DNA of 64,000 bases from Tanypteryx hageni (GCA_028673005.1 CM054118.1:57543338-57607337); one strand, 5' to 3'. Shown: positions 48,301 through 60,800, counted from the stretch's first letter. Numbers and translations: made by a program. The notes: generated from the sequence alone by a model not told the origin.

Positions 48301-48565
48301 TGGTAGTGATGGTGGGAATGACAGCGGAAGCAATGGTGGAAATGGTGGAGATGGAGGCGATTGTTCAGATGGATACAACATGGAATGTCCTGATATGGAT
48401 GGTGTTGATGTTATGCAGTATCCTAACCCAAAAGATTGCTCTTCTTTCTATAAATGTACTAATGGAGTTCCAGTTCTTAATCTATGTCCATCTGGATTGC
48501 AATACAACAAACAACTCCGAGTATGTGATTATCCTGATGCTGTACAATGCATCCCTTGCAAATAA
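39335..48565 (+). CDS. Secreted protein with 14 CBM14 domains and GGGS linkers
   Basis: The coding sequence is join(39335-39341, 43182-48565), 1796 residues. Exon 1 gives Met-Arg and one base before G|GTGAGT. Exon 2 follows TTTCCTTTGCAG and completes a Gly. MRG then runs into WIGLGILLIATHALG, a signal peptide with likely cleavage after ALG (residue 23). Fourteen CBM14 (peritrophin-A, chitin-binding type 2) domains follow from about residue 57 to the end. Each has C-x16-C-x5-C-x9-C-x12-C-x7-C spacing with NPRDC and FYKC motifs, plus an extra Cys before and after. Linkers are (GGGS)n of about 54 or 82 residues, the longer ones with about 15 consecutive Gly. The family binds chitin in peritrophic matrix, cuticle or tracheal lining; the tissue here is unknown. 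Domains 2-12 are nearly identical, while 1, 13 and 14 are diverged. Copy number could be affected by assembly. Confidence 0.93.
39342..43181 (+). other. Intron 1 of the chitin-binding protein gene
   Basis: Phase-1 intron of 3840 bp, with donor GTGAGTAC and acceptor CCTTTCCTTTGCAG. It is inferred because the donor frame (ATG AGA G) joins in frame to a signal peptide in exon 2. It contains the hAT element at 40546-40861 and a poly-G run near 42697-42708. Other frames inside (for example 41650-41871, minus) are unrecognised. Confidence 0.85.
40546..40861. mobile_element. hAT MITE with perfect 8 bp TSD
   Basis: It starts CAGTGGTGAGCAACC and ends GGTTGCCCGCCACCG (inverse CGGTGGCGGGCAACC). It is flanked by ATCTAACG at 40538-40545 and 40862-40869. 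The copy is 316 bp and non-coding, and lies in the intron of the chitin-binding gene. Confidence 0.92.
43850..47960 (+). repeat. Higher-order tandem repeat of 363 and 447 bp units
   Basis: Successive domain-plus-linker units step by 363, 447, 363, 438, 435, 363, 447, 447, 363 and 447 bp. Unit A (363) always follows a domain reading GEIV/NSKL; unit B (about 447) always follows one reading GELV/NSEL. The order is AB, ABB, ABB, AB. Copies are nearly identical in nucleotide sequence, pointing to recent unequal exchange or gene conversion. Small in-frame losses (9 and 12 bp) mark two B units. Confidence 0.93.
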
Positions 48566-48656
48566 TTCCTCACTGTACTCTGGTGGATGTATTCTTTGAT
48601 GTAACCGAGTAGTTTTAATAACAATTTGTTGAGCACATTTTCTAATTTCATATTAG

Positions 48657-48662
48657 AATAAA
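48657..48662 (+). terminator. Poly(A) signal of the chitin-binding gene
   Basis: AATAAA lies 92 bases after the TAA stop. It is followed by CAAGTGCAA and a T-rich stretch, which fits cleavage near 48680. Confidence 0.8.
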
Positions 48663-48680
48663 AACACTTTTCAAGTGCAA

Positions 48681-49168
48681 TATTTTCTTTTTTTAACAGC
48701 CACTACTATTTTTCCTTGAGCCACTTTCTGAAATTTATAATTGATCCTTTTGATGTTTAGAGATACCAAAGGATTTTAAAGAAAACAAATATTTAATTGT
48801 ATTGTTCACAAATGTTCTCCAATTAAATTATATTTTCCAGATTTTGCATGTAAATATTTTATCTAAATTCTTTTCAATCCTGTTCTTGATAGCAATATTG
48901 ATTTTTGCAATGTTTTACTATTGTTTAATTTAAGGGGCTTTACACCTCAAATGTTGAGTTATATCCTGATTTATGTTATACAGTATTTAATTCCTTTTTT
49001 TAACATACATTCCTAATAAATGCTTTTAGTTATAACATTTTTTTATTGTAATGAATTTTGCCTTCTCAGGGAATACATTTGATTTTAAATGGCACATTTT
49101 ATATAGATATTTGTGTTTAAACCCCTCAAAGCATGAAGGATTGGCAGGAATAAAACATTAAAACTACA
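48681..49168. other. Intergenic, no gene seen
   Basis: AT-rich. No recognisable content. Confidence 0.5.
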
Positions 49169-49172
49169 TTAA

Positions 49173-49462
49173 CTCTCACAGTCCCAAGCTTATTGACACC
49201 TTCCAAATCCCAAGCGGGGTAGTTAGACTACCCCATTGATATTTAAAATAAATCACTATCTAAATCACTAAGATTATGTTAGTTGTTACAGATTTCAATA
49301 TAATCTAATATTAAATATATATATTAATGTAAAATTAAATTTACCATTTACTACATGAATATTGTGACAAAACACTTTTCATCATTAAAATTTCTAGCAC
49401 TGGTTTATTTTAACTCTTCATTTATTTAATAATTATTGTTATACATGGTAAATAATATTTTA

Positions 49463-49508
<46 letters not shown>

Positions 49509-50111
49509 ATTTTCATTTTTGTTGGAAAAGTATTTGTTTATAGATAAACAATTAACCAAACTTTTGGCTTTCCAATTAGTGTCACATATCGTATTTTTAC
49601 CTGACAACAGTAAGCACAATCCTTTTTCCCCAAAATAACACATTTTCACAACATAATTTTTGCAAATATTAAAACTAAACAAATTAATTATTTTGTATGC
49701 AATTCACGCATTTCACTAAACGGGAGTATTGCGAAGAACATTACATACTGGTTTTTTACATGAAAGATAATAATTACTTGTTAAATATTTTATAGGTAAT
49801 TATTAAAATATTTATCCTTTGCTTCATGCACAATTGCTGTAAAATAAGATTTCAGCTAATATAGAAACAACATTCAATAAAAAGTTTGTGGCATGGACTC
49901 CCAAGCAGGGTATTTCAACTCCCCCCACTCAATAAATTATTTAATACTTCCTTCAAAAATGAAATTTTTTATGGTTCGATGAACTGAAAAGAATGCCTAT
50001 GATGTATTTAGCAAATACATTAACAACCATGTATATTGATAGGTTGCAAAAAATATAGTAACAAAAAAATGGGCTGGGGTACTGGAAGTAACCCACTTGG
50101 GACTGTGAGGG
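49173..50111. mobile_element. piggyBac-like non-autonomous element with TTAA sites
   Basis: The termini CTCTCACAGTCCCAAGC and CCCTCACAGTCCCAAGT (reverse complement of the right end) differ at two positions. The element is bounded by TTAA at 49169-49172 and 50112-50115, the target site of piggyBac-type transposases. GGGTA/TACCCC hairpin blocks lie just inside. No transposase frame. Confidence 0.8.
49466..49505. repeat. (TA)n microsatellite
   Basis: About 20 TA units inside the TTAA-flanked element. Confidence 0.97.
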
Positions 50112-50115
50112 TTAA

Positions 50116-52942
50116 TATAAGATCTCTCTTGTTACTTCATAAGACTACCAGAGGGGCAGATCCAGAAACTTCCCAGTTGCTCTCATGACCCCTTTCCCTC
50201 TTGAATCCACCTCTGCTGATGACCCTATATTTTGAAAATCACTCTCAGAATCTTTCTTTCCCTTCCCATTCAGACTTCATCTGTGGTGCAGGATAAAGGA
50301 ATTTTGTGCAGAAACAATTTAAGAATGTACCCAGCAGAGAGCAATGGGATCGTCCATGGAGTGGGGGGGGGGGGCATTGTCCCAATAACCTTTGGATCTG
50401 TCACTGGATTACCATAAAAATTGATCTTAAGATTTTTTTTCATCCCTTAAGCTTTCTTTGTCTCCACTTTGAACAATCACAACGTCATTCAATTATCATC
50501 ATTGTAATTCACTGATTTGATAGAAATCACCATTAGGAGTCCTTAAGGAGTAGCTTATTAAAAATATTCTTTGTCATAAATAATGTTTTTCTTTCCATTA
50601 CTACACCAATCAAAATTAATATTATCTACATATACTAACATTTCTCTGTTAAATTATAATCTCCTAAAATATGATGGGTCTAAGAGAATTTTATTAGAAA
50701 TAACATAAAACTTATTGTCCACAACCTCAAAAAATTCACCCATCAAATATTTTAAGCAATTATATACAAATAAGTCAATTGGTTTAATGTAAAATACAGG
50801 GATTCATTGTAGAAAATTTTCAAATCCCATCCAAATGATCTTATGAGCTAGTTGACAGCATATGCGAAGATTTTCTACTTTTGTATAAACTAAAGCTACT
50901 CCTGACCTGCGAGAGTACTTCATGTGACCCAGGAGACTTTGAAAAATGAAGCAATCTGTGATATTGATCACAGGTAATTTTGTTTTTTCATTAAAATCAT
51001 TCGACCTAATCTGATGAGATTCAAATGTTGTTAATAAATGATTTTTCTCTTTAAAGCAAATTGTCTCTTTGTTTAGTTCCAATGTAAACCACCAATGTTC
51101 TTGCATATACAAATGTGACATGCCATGCTAAAAGGTTGCATCCCCAAGGTACAGCATAGAAAATGTAAATCTTACCTAAGTACATCTATTCAACACTTGC
51201 ATATTAATGATTGGTTTACGTTATGATGCTTTACATACTATGATTAAAATGGACAGCCTTCACCTATGCTGCTTGCTTGCTCATAAAATCATTTAGATTG
51301 TGTTTGAAATTATTCTGCGCTATGTCCATTACATTGATTGGTTTTCAGCATAAAACATGTACAATTCCTTCGCACATCCTAAAAAAGTAGAAATCACCAT
51401 AGCAGACGACTGACCCACAAGTTTTGTTTTCCTTTGAGGAAATCAAAAAAGTGAAGATGAAATGTGCATATCTTAATTTCATGATGAGATGCAGTGGCGG
51501 AACTAGGCCAGGGCAGTTTCCTGGGGCCTGGTCTGCCACCGACTTGATATTCTATAATTAGTAGGTAGTAAATGAAATAGCCTTGAGAATCATTAAACAT
51601 ATCATTTACACATATCTGGCACAGTGCTGGCGCTGTGGCATCTGGAAACAGAGTATGCCCATACCATACTTTCCGATATCGTTGGCAACAATATTTTTCA
51701 AGTTTTCATGGCCAGGGTCATGGCAATGACAGTATTGCTGTCATCAGACTGACAATGTGTCAATGTGTGGCCTCTGTCAATGGCAATACAGTCACTGTTC
51801 GAATACAGCACGGTTGATGTGTAAATACTCATGTCGGCAAGAGCACCTATAGCACTGGTACCATACAGGCCCTTATATGCCTTCAATGGTTTATCTAATT
51901 CAATCATATATAGCAACGAAGCAACATTACTTGAAGGTTAAACATTAATTTTAATCATCCTTAGGGAGCTTTTATACTAAGGTGACTCTTGACAGTGATT
52001 TGAATCACCATCACCAGTCACCTTGGTACCTTATAGTACCAGTGTCTACTAGATTGACTGTAGATATATCTGTTAAAAATCCAGACAAAGAAATCAATAC
52101 AAAAGTTACACAGTCCAATATCATCAAAATCATTGTAGTTGGTCACATAAGGGGGCCTGCTAAACTTTCTTGCCCCAGTGCCAGTTGCATACTTGTTTCA
52201 CCACTGATAAGATGCTTAACATTTACTGATGATATCATAAGAGAGATGGATATGCTATATGAAAGCAAACAGTAAGTAGCCAGCAATGTAGCATAAAGAT
52301 TATGGAAATTGAAGTGGCCAATGGTTAATCAAACAGCAAGAAGATATAATCACCATTTGATGGAGTCATATTTGGAGAATACTGACCTATGGCAAAGTTT
52401 TCATAAGCACATTTTAAAGAATTTTCAAATACCATCTTTGTCTCACCTTATTTCAGACAACTGTTTTACACATAAATATATAAATACAATATCATAAGGA
52501 GATGATTTTGTAGGCCAACAACACCTAGGTCAAACAAAAGCCATTTTATTAAAGTGAAATCGTTACAAATTTGAGTCTTATCTTATTAGTTTCGCTTCAC
52601 TTTTCAGTGATGCACTAAGTTTCATAGAAGTACTATCACCTATAGATCACAAAAAAGCAATTAACATCAGTTTCACTATGACTACTTAAAAATGACAAGC
52701 TACCAACTAAAAAGGTGTACTCTTAGGAATGCATGCTGTGGAATGTCTTTCTATCTTTTCCAAGATCTTTTTTCATAAAAAGATAACGAGTATAAGGCAA
52801 AGTTTTAGGAAGCACTGTTCAAAATGAAGGAAATTTTTCCTACTTGGTAAAAAACGATGAATAGTTTAATTCTAACCTTTAAATGGCAAAAGTGTTTGGA
52901 GAGTGTCACAAAATGTATTCGTTTGCAGATTAATCTACCATG
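50116..52942. other. Intergenic, no gene supported
   Basis: A poly-G run lies at about 50362-50373. A small hAT-like inverted pair, CAGTGGCGGAACTAGG ... CCTGGTCTGCCACCG, occurs at 51491-51540 without a TSD. The open frame at 51982-52275 is unrecognised. Confidence 0.5.
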
Positions 52943-53495
52943 TATGTTCCACTTAGTTCCGAGACTGCTTGCAGAGTTCATATTTGTCATAGAGTCAGGG
53001 GCTTGGGATGAGAGCACCCCAGAAGAATTATAAAATGACAAACTGAGGCAAGAATGCAGAATGTCAAAGGCTTAGGGAAGTGGAGACCTAAGGGAAACAA
53101 TAAACAGACACTTATCTAGATCTAGGTCCAGGCTCTCGAACCTGCTGTCATACTCGAGAAGCTGTAAACATAAGCCCGTAATGATCTCTCATTATTTTCT
53201 TCTTTCATTTGGGCATCAGCAGTTTGTGTGCCATCTTATTCAGTCCTCTACCTAGAGAGGTAGTATGTCAAGATGAGAGAAATTTTTGTAATAATAATAT
53301 TTTTCGTAATATTTTTTCGGAATTTCTTTTCTCTAAAAAAATAAAAGAATGTAATTCTTCACCATTTTTACTATAAAATGCTTTTATTTGAACATTTATT
53401 TCATTACCAATTGTTCATGAGATATGCAATTTTTCCAGAAAATGAACAAAAATACTTTAAATACCCAAAATAAATCCAGTGTTTAAAGACTAATT
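52943..53495 (+). repeat. Dispersed repeat, copy 1
   Basis: It aligns in the same orientation with 56870-57316. Shared blocks include AGTCAG..GG.TTGGGATGAGA, CTTAGGGAAG.GGAGACCT, TTTCTTTTCTCTAAAAAAAT, ACTATAAAATGC and AAATAAATC..GTGTTTAAAG. Copy 1 has about 90 extra bases in the middle. No protein frame. Confidence 0.8.
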
Positions 53496-54111
53496 TAAGC
53501 AGCTTAATTTTTGAACACCCAATAAATATTTTCAACAAAAATATATGTTTGACATCTATTTTGGGAATTGTGTGGCACCTATGGCAAATGCCGCCTTTGC
53601 CACATCCTAATTTCTGTAGCAAAATGCATTCTAAATATATGAGAAAAATCAGGTAATTTCATTAAAGACCTCACTACAGTTTCCATTTTTCTCATTCCAT
53701 AAACATTCACATCAAATGTGGTTAACTTGCCAAGTTTTTCTGAATAAAAGTGAGAATGGAATTCATATAGCTTCTTTTGTTAATAAATTATCGGAACTTG
53801 GAGGCTATTAGGTTCCATATAAATAAACTGTGCAATATAATTCTCCATTTGCAGTATCTTCATTTAAAGAAAATATAAGATCTAACTTTTGAAGTATTAA
53901 AAGGTACTATAATTATGAACAAATCTGGTAAAACCCTTATTGCCATCATTTTTATCTGGTATGGAACTGTGCTTCTGCAGAGAATACTCATCAGTTAGGA
54001 CCTTTTTACCTCATATTTTACAGAATAGAAGACACACAAATGCACATAAACAAAGCTGAAAAGAATAACAATAGCAAAATTTTCAAATGAAATGACAACA
54101 AAAAATAAAAA
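53496..54111. other. Intergenic, no gene seen
   Basis: No recognisable content. Confidence 0.5.
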
Positions 54112-54113
54112 TA

Positions 54114-54678
54114 CAGTGCAACCCCAATTAACCAACTCATATGGGGGAAGGGTGGGTTGGAGAGCACGGACATCCATAAATTATTATATATTAATTACTT
54201 TTATCTGACAGTAGAATTGCCAAGAGATTCTACAATAATAATGGCACAAAATTGTTCAATTTTAGTACGATTCTTTTTCCAGTCATTAATGGTTGCTTTT
54301 CCAACACCAAACTCTAAGGCTAGTTTGGTTGCACTTTTGCCTTTGTCAATGCATGTGAACAATTCCAACTTATCTGTTAACAAACATGAACTGTGCTTAT
54401 GCTTTTTGGACATTTATACAAGATGGGCAAAACAGCGACAGTAATTTAAAACACTGGGAAAAGCCCTGCACTACATTACACAGCTGTACGCTAGCTAAGA
54501 CGTTAAAAACAGCACTGAGCAATGAATACAATGGTTTGCTGTGACCTTCACTCAAGTGTGCGGGAATCTCCGACCCCCCTCCCCCCACCATGCATTTTGT
54601 AAAACCCAGTTAATCTGAAAATTCACTAATCTGAACATACCAGAGTTCCAATTAGTTCGGATTTGTGAGGCTCTACTG
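54114..54678 (-). mobile_element. pogo/Tigger-type transposon relic with TA target site
   Basis: The ends CAGTGCAACCCCAATTAACC and CAGTAGAGCCTCACAAATCC (inverse of the right end) share the CAGT...CC start of pogo elements. TA dinucleotides flank both ends (54112-54113 and 54679-54680). The 565 bp copy retains only the N-terminal part of a transposase on the minus strand. Confidence 0.85.
54201..54413 (-). pseudogene. pogo/Tigger transposase N-terminal helix-turn-helix
   Basis: The minus-strand frame begins MSKKHKHSSCLLTDKLELF and contains LALEFGVGKATINDWKKNRT, then KIEQF. This is the CENP-B/Tigger N-terminal DNA-binding fold (LTDKLEI...DKG.S...LA.E.GV.K.TI.D.KKN..KI..F). The second HTH and the DDE catalytic domain are absent and the frame ends 70 codons in, so the gene is dead. 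It lies between matching terminal repeats in a TA-flanked element, which supports a non-host origin. Confidence 0.85.
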
Positions 54679-54680
54679 TA

Positions 54681-56737
54681 TGTACATATATTAAGAGAAC
54701 GATGGAATGCATACCTCAGAATCTTGGATGTGAATTAAACACTTAATCATAATCATATTACGTAATCGTAACTCATTTGTGCACAGGGTCATAATTTGAG
54801 GACACCTACACCTGTGCTTCTGCTTAAAATTTATACTTTTTAATTCAATTAGCTTTGTTTGAGGATGCCCTATACCTTATCAAGGGTTCAAATTTAAAAT
54901 TTTCAAATAAATGATCCTTCTGGGATCCTAATACCTAAAATATATAAAAATAAGTATTAGATGAAATAAATAAATTGAGCATTAATAGGTTGGTTTCATT
55001 TATGCAAAGAAAGACTACTGTGAATAAGGTTTATTTGACTGAAAATCAAATGATGTTGGAAGTAATACATTTTACTCAGTCTTTAACCTTGAAATGCCGG
55101 ATTTATTTTGTAGAATTTTGATTCATTTTATGGAAAATGACATATCTCATGAATTGTTGGTACTAAAACGATAAAATAAAAAGAATTTTATTGTAAAAAT
55201 AATGAAGAATTGCATACTTCTGTAGGGAAAAGAAACAGGTCAAAAAATATTATGAAAAATGTGTTACCTATTGCATTTTGTGGGCCCATTCAGCATTTAA
55301 AGGTTAATGGGGAATTTTTTGACTTGTCATATATAATAATAAGTATTATTCAAAACAAGAATTTAGTCTTTAAAAACTACAGATTATGTTAGAAAGCCTT
55401 ACAAGTTGAGGAGCTTCTTAGGAAATAATAAAGATTGCAAGTGATTATAGCCTATATTTTTTAATAATGAAATTAACAAGTTCATAACCTACATAGTTAA
55501 GTAAATGGCTTTAATCAATCCATAAAAAATCATTTTTATTTGTTGCTTTATTCATTGATATTATTTTAGTTGCTCAAAACCAAGGAGTCACATCCTCTCT
55601 ACAAGTTTATTTTTTCACATCAGGAAAAGAAAATAGGCACTATTAAAAAGTGAAAGCATCATTTTGATTTTATACATTTCTGCTGTGGAAATAAGCAGAC
55701 CGTAAGTTGCAGATCACATTTAGATTGAAAGCATATTTTAATGGAATGAACTATTCATTTGTACATTACAATTAAGGCCTAAAAAATAACTTTTCACACA
55801 TTATATCTGAGAACAATTTTCAGTCAAATATAAATCAATATAAGTCAAATTCTATTTTGTATGTATATACATATACACACAGATGGATAGAGTCACTCTG
55901 TATAGCAACTACTTGTACAATGACAGCTGAAGTTAAATTTTCTACTTGTAGAAAAGTCAAAGTGAAAACTAGAAGACGTCTTCACTACTTAACGTACTTA
56001 TTCGCATAATTGCCTCGCCCAAATTATGAGGAAGATATGACTGTTTGCACCACATAATTTTCTCTTTTACTAACAAAAGGGCATTTCTTTCGAATTTGCA
56101 TGTCCAAATGTTGAGTTTGTATCTCCCTCTTTTATTTATGCATTATGGTTATCATTATTTACATTGTGACTTGATGACATAGTCAAGTTTCAATAAAATA
56201 AAGCATTTTTATAAACTAGTTTGTGGGGCGACAAAATAACAGTAAATGTTTTATACTCCATTATCAGTACAGTCGATTCCGTCAAGATCACTTGCTTAAT
56301 GTAAGAGGAAAACTGTATATATGCCTCACCCTTGTTTTGATGTCAAGAAAAAATGGGGTAATTACATGAGTAAATACGATAACTATATTACAATTTAATT
56401 TCTTTAAATCAAAGTCATTCATCATATAATCACTGCAATTGCATGGAAAATAAGAAAATTACAGGAAAGATTCCACATAATTGCAATAGATTTTTACTGA
56501 CATAACTTTTGCGTAAAATCTGTACCACAATATTCAAGAAAATGGTGGTTCCATAAAGTGGAGACCATTGTTTTGAAAGGGGTTAACTTTGTCTTTGATT
56601 TATCTAGGACCAGAAAAACTGATTAAATTTAAATAAACTGAAGATATAAAGAGTATTTGGTGAGATTTTCAATCTTGTTTCTTCTTTTTTTTAAGCCAGA
56701 AGAGGTTATATAAATATGCACCATAGTTAGTCAATCC
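54681..56737. other. Intergenic, no gene seen
   Basis: AT-rich. No recognisable coding or repeat structure. Confidence 0.5.
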
Positions 56738-57887
56738 TAAAGTGACCAGAAATACTGTTTTTACAGAATGTCCCATTTTTTATAATAATGTCCCACTGTC
56801 CCAAAAAAGTTTGTCGGGATGGTCAAATATCCCATATTTTAAACCTTTTCAACCTTTCTCTGCCAAATGTGACATGTGTCACATAGTTTCAAGACTGACA
56901 GGGAGTCAGAAGGTTGGGATGAGATGATTGCAGAAAAACTGTCACAATAGGGGCAAGAATGCCCAAATAAAAGACTTAGGGAAGAGGAGACCTCAGACAA
57001 ATAGTAAACATGCTAGGCTCAAGCTCCTCTTTCAGTTGGGCATCTGAGTTTTGTGAGCCATTCAGTCATCCAACAAAAGCAGTAGTAGGCTAAGGCGAGT
57101 GAAATTTTCATAATAATATCATTTTTAATAATACTTTTTTGGCATATTTCTTTTCTCTAAAAAAATAGAAGCATGCAATTCTTCATTATTTTTACTATAA
57201 AATGCCTTTTATTTGAACATTTTATCACCAATAGGACATGAGATAATTCAAATTTTTCAAGAAAGCAAAAATAATTTAAATACACCAAAATAAATCTGGT
57301 GTTTAAAGGTTAAACATCTGCTATAAAACATTATTTATGCTCGGAGTTAATAATGAAATTTATTTTCACTTTGTTTACTCATCCATTTTTATAATGAAAC
57401 ATAAACAGTAAAAGTTTTTTCTTTAATAGTTTGAATACAGATGGCATGTGTTTCCTTCTCTTATTATTGCATGCTCGTTAATAAAAACTTGAAGGGACTT
57501 AAAATTTCATGATTTCATGTTTATAAAAACAAGTTCATTATAATAAGGAGCATACACCTGTGTGTTCGCAGGGGACTGAATTACACTAATTATAAAGGAG
57601 CATTTTGCATTAATTGAGTTTGCATTATCGAGGTTTCACTTTACTTCATGTAATTTACATGGTGTTTATTCACTGCATAGACTTGAAACATCATTATATG
57701 TTATAGGTAATTGCCAGTCAGTCAACATTGTATTTTTTACAATCTGTGAATTTTTCATAGCATGATAAAATGTCCAACTTACAAAAAAACTAGGAATAGC
57801 AAATTTTGCACGATTGTCTTGTCCCATTTTTGTTTTCTGGGTTATGGGAAACGTCCTGTTTTTATCTTCTTGTAATATGGTCACCCT
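56738..57887. mobile_element. hAT-like element with TAGGGTGACCA-type ends
   Basis: The left end TAAAGTGACCAGAAATAC, followed by TGTTTTTACAG and TGTCCCAT, is mirrored on the right by ATGGTCACCCTA preceded by inverse CCTGTTTTTATC and ATGGGAAACGT blocks. GGGTGACCA termini are common in hAT elements. No TSD is evident. It encloses the second copy of the dispersed repeat. Confidence 0.45.
56870..57316 (+). repeat. Dispersed repeat, copy 2
   Basis: Partner of 52943-53495, same strand. It lies inside the TAGGGTGACCA-ended element, so it may be part of that element's interior, with copy 1 a fragment of another copy. Confidence 0.8.
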
Positions 57888-60800
57888 AGGTAAAAACAAC
57901 ACTATGATACATTTAGTCATCATAGTAAAAGTTCATTAACATGTTCATGACCAAGACGCTAAAAATGATTTTAAACAGGTTAAACACAGTAAATTTTCAA
58001 GATTTTTATGTATTCAATGGGTATTTACTTATAATAATGAAGCTGAAAAATCTCTCTTTTTATGCACTAACATATATGTGGTGCTTTTATATAGGGAAGT
58101 TTCTTTTTAAACAAACCAACATATCATATTTGGAACAACCATGACCCAAAATGTTTGATCTAATAATTTTCAACAAAAGAAAGTAAAATAAATTAGGGAT
58201 ACATTATTATTAAAGAATTTCAAAGAAAAACTGGTTTGTGAAAGCATTAAGGAAATACCAATCAACAATAAAAATGCATTTCATTATGAAAATGCATTGA
58301 GTCAGTACTCTCAGGCCCATGCCAACAATTTATGGCAGACATTCCACAATAGCTGCATATGGTCTTGAGCACATTAATAAAAGCCTACATTATTATACAC
58401 ATTCAAAATTCACCATTCACTTATATTGTTGAAACGTCAAATGATCAGTGATAAAAATATTCATCTTTGCATAATAACATTCTCTTGTGAAGTCCCAGGG
58501 CCCCTTTGATATGATGCATCTCAAGTAAATGCCCCAAGAATTAAAAAATATTTTCAATTGTCGCATCTATAAAAATGTTATTATAATAAAACTAAACAAA
58601 AATTTTTTTACTCTTTTTAATTTAAAAAACCTATACCAACCTTTAAAGTTCCGAACTTGTAAAATGAAAATCTGGATAACATATTGTAAGAGACTTTCAC
58701 TGGTCAAAAATTCAACAATTTATTGCGGCATAACAGTGAAAAATGCTTCATTGTAAAATACACAGATTATACAATAAAGTCTAGTTGAGTCTAAGGCACT
58801 TCTACTAATAATAATACAAATTACGGTAAAAGTTTTGTTAATGCAAGGTTATATATTACATAAAATTAACATTTCAATAATAACATTTGAACATGTCCTT
58901 GTATTACTCAAAAAAATCATTTCAAAAAATAAAATATTATCATTTAAAAATAAAATGAACTCTACCATAAACTTGTACGTTAATCTTGTAACAAACCAAG
59001 CATAACGATTAATCACTGAGGTAAGTAAATGAGGTTATATAAACATTTTATTGCAAAATATATAGTGCATTTAGAAGTAAAATATCATATCAAATGAAAT
59101 TTCAAAAATCTGAATTCTTTTAAGTAAATGTCACACACTGCCTAGGTGACATGGTTAAACTCTATTCAACCATAAACTTGAAAAAGGCAGGAGTGATATT
59201 TAGGCATTCAGTTAAAAAAGATCTACTAATAGGAAAAGTTAGCCAGGGTAAACACATCCATAGAGCTTTAAAAAAATATTTTTTCAAGTCTACACTACAA
59301 AAAATAAAATATTCGCTGTCATGACATCAGTGAAAACAAAAAACAGCAGCCAATAAAATATAATTACAGACAAGTTATGATAGAATTAGTGAATGTTAGT
59401 GGTCACCCTATCACACATAGCACCAAATACTTTTTTATTTAGTTTCTTCCCAAAAACTTCCACAAATAATTTTATGATACAATATGGAGCCTTCTCTCAT
59501 CGCCTACAATTAAAACATTTTGTACATCAATTTATTCAATTGAAAAATTTGTATGAAAGAGAAGATGGATTTTTAAGTCTGCAAATGAAATAATTTAAGA
59601 CTTAAGCACAAGCATTAATGCTAGCCACAGAAAAGCAACAGATGATTTCATTTTAAAAATTCATTAGTTTTATTTAGTACTTTGCCAAAATTACCTAGAT
59701 TGGGCAGCTTTCATGTCTCTATTATGCTTCCAGAATGATTTGTCTGCAAAAAAAAATATTTAAAAAATAAATGACAAATTCAAGATGTTTTCATTTTTAA
59801 CAGAATTGATCACTCAATATTTAACTTTGAAATCAAATAAGTCTGCATACAAAAAATAACAAATTCTGTAATATGCAGAACTCTTAATTAAAATCATCTG
59901 AATTACAGATAAAACTAATACTAAGAGAAGTTCAGAATAGAAATTAACCAAAGGTCCTGTATTACGCATGTCAACAAGTTATCACCTATTGTGAAAACAG
60001 CATTTAAATCTGGAAAATAACTTTTCTCAGGTGAAAATATCATGACAATTATAGTGACTCCTTAGAACTAAGAAGCAGCCTATAAGTATGAGAAAAAATC
60101 CATGTATAGAACCTTTCCAATCAAAATTTTTAGACATTTTGATTTACATAATTTTTTTATTTAATCGCTCACAAGAAACACAATAAACCTTGAAACCACG
60201 TGATAGATAATTTAAGGTTGTCAGAAAAAATAAAATAAAAAATATCTAAGCTATTATTAGCAATATAATATGATGGTGCAAATATTGATAACAAACAAGT
60301 AAAATCAATTTATTTTAGAACCATCTTTCCATAGGATTGAAGAGTTAAAATTTTAAATTTAATTCTGATAATACAGCAGCCATAATCGAGCAATGTGACC
60401 CAAACATAAAATTTGTGAATGTAATACCTACCATTTTTACCTACAAAATCTTCCCTGAAATTTAATGCATGGGCATTACATGGACTTCGCCTTACATAAT
60501 AAGAAAATCAGCATTTGCTGCATAATTGTCCACAGAAAGTATGTACACTAAAGACTGTGCATAAGCTTAGTTAACTACAAACATTGAAGGTGTAGCAACT
60601 TATTTCATTCAACAAGCTTTTGACAAATGGCCTCTACAATATCTGCAAAAATTCTTTTTTGAATTAACAAGTAGTCGCTCAAAGATAGATAACTAAATCA
60701 ATCCATTTCATCCACAAGAACTATAATTTCCCAGCAAGAAATTGAAAGTAATTTTTAAGTTCACTTTTTTAATGCACAATCTCTAGTTTTCTGTCATGCA

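Noticed and set aside
51491..51540. 50 bp mini hAT (CAGTGGCGGAACTAGG ... CCTGGTCTGCCACCG)
   Set aside because: No target-site duplication and too short to distinguish from chance or a partial terminus.
57615..57650. Pogo-like end (CATTATCGAGGTTTCACT)
   Set aside because: A solo terminus without a partner; recorded only as a possible fragment.
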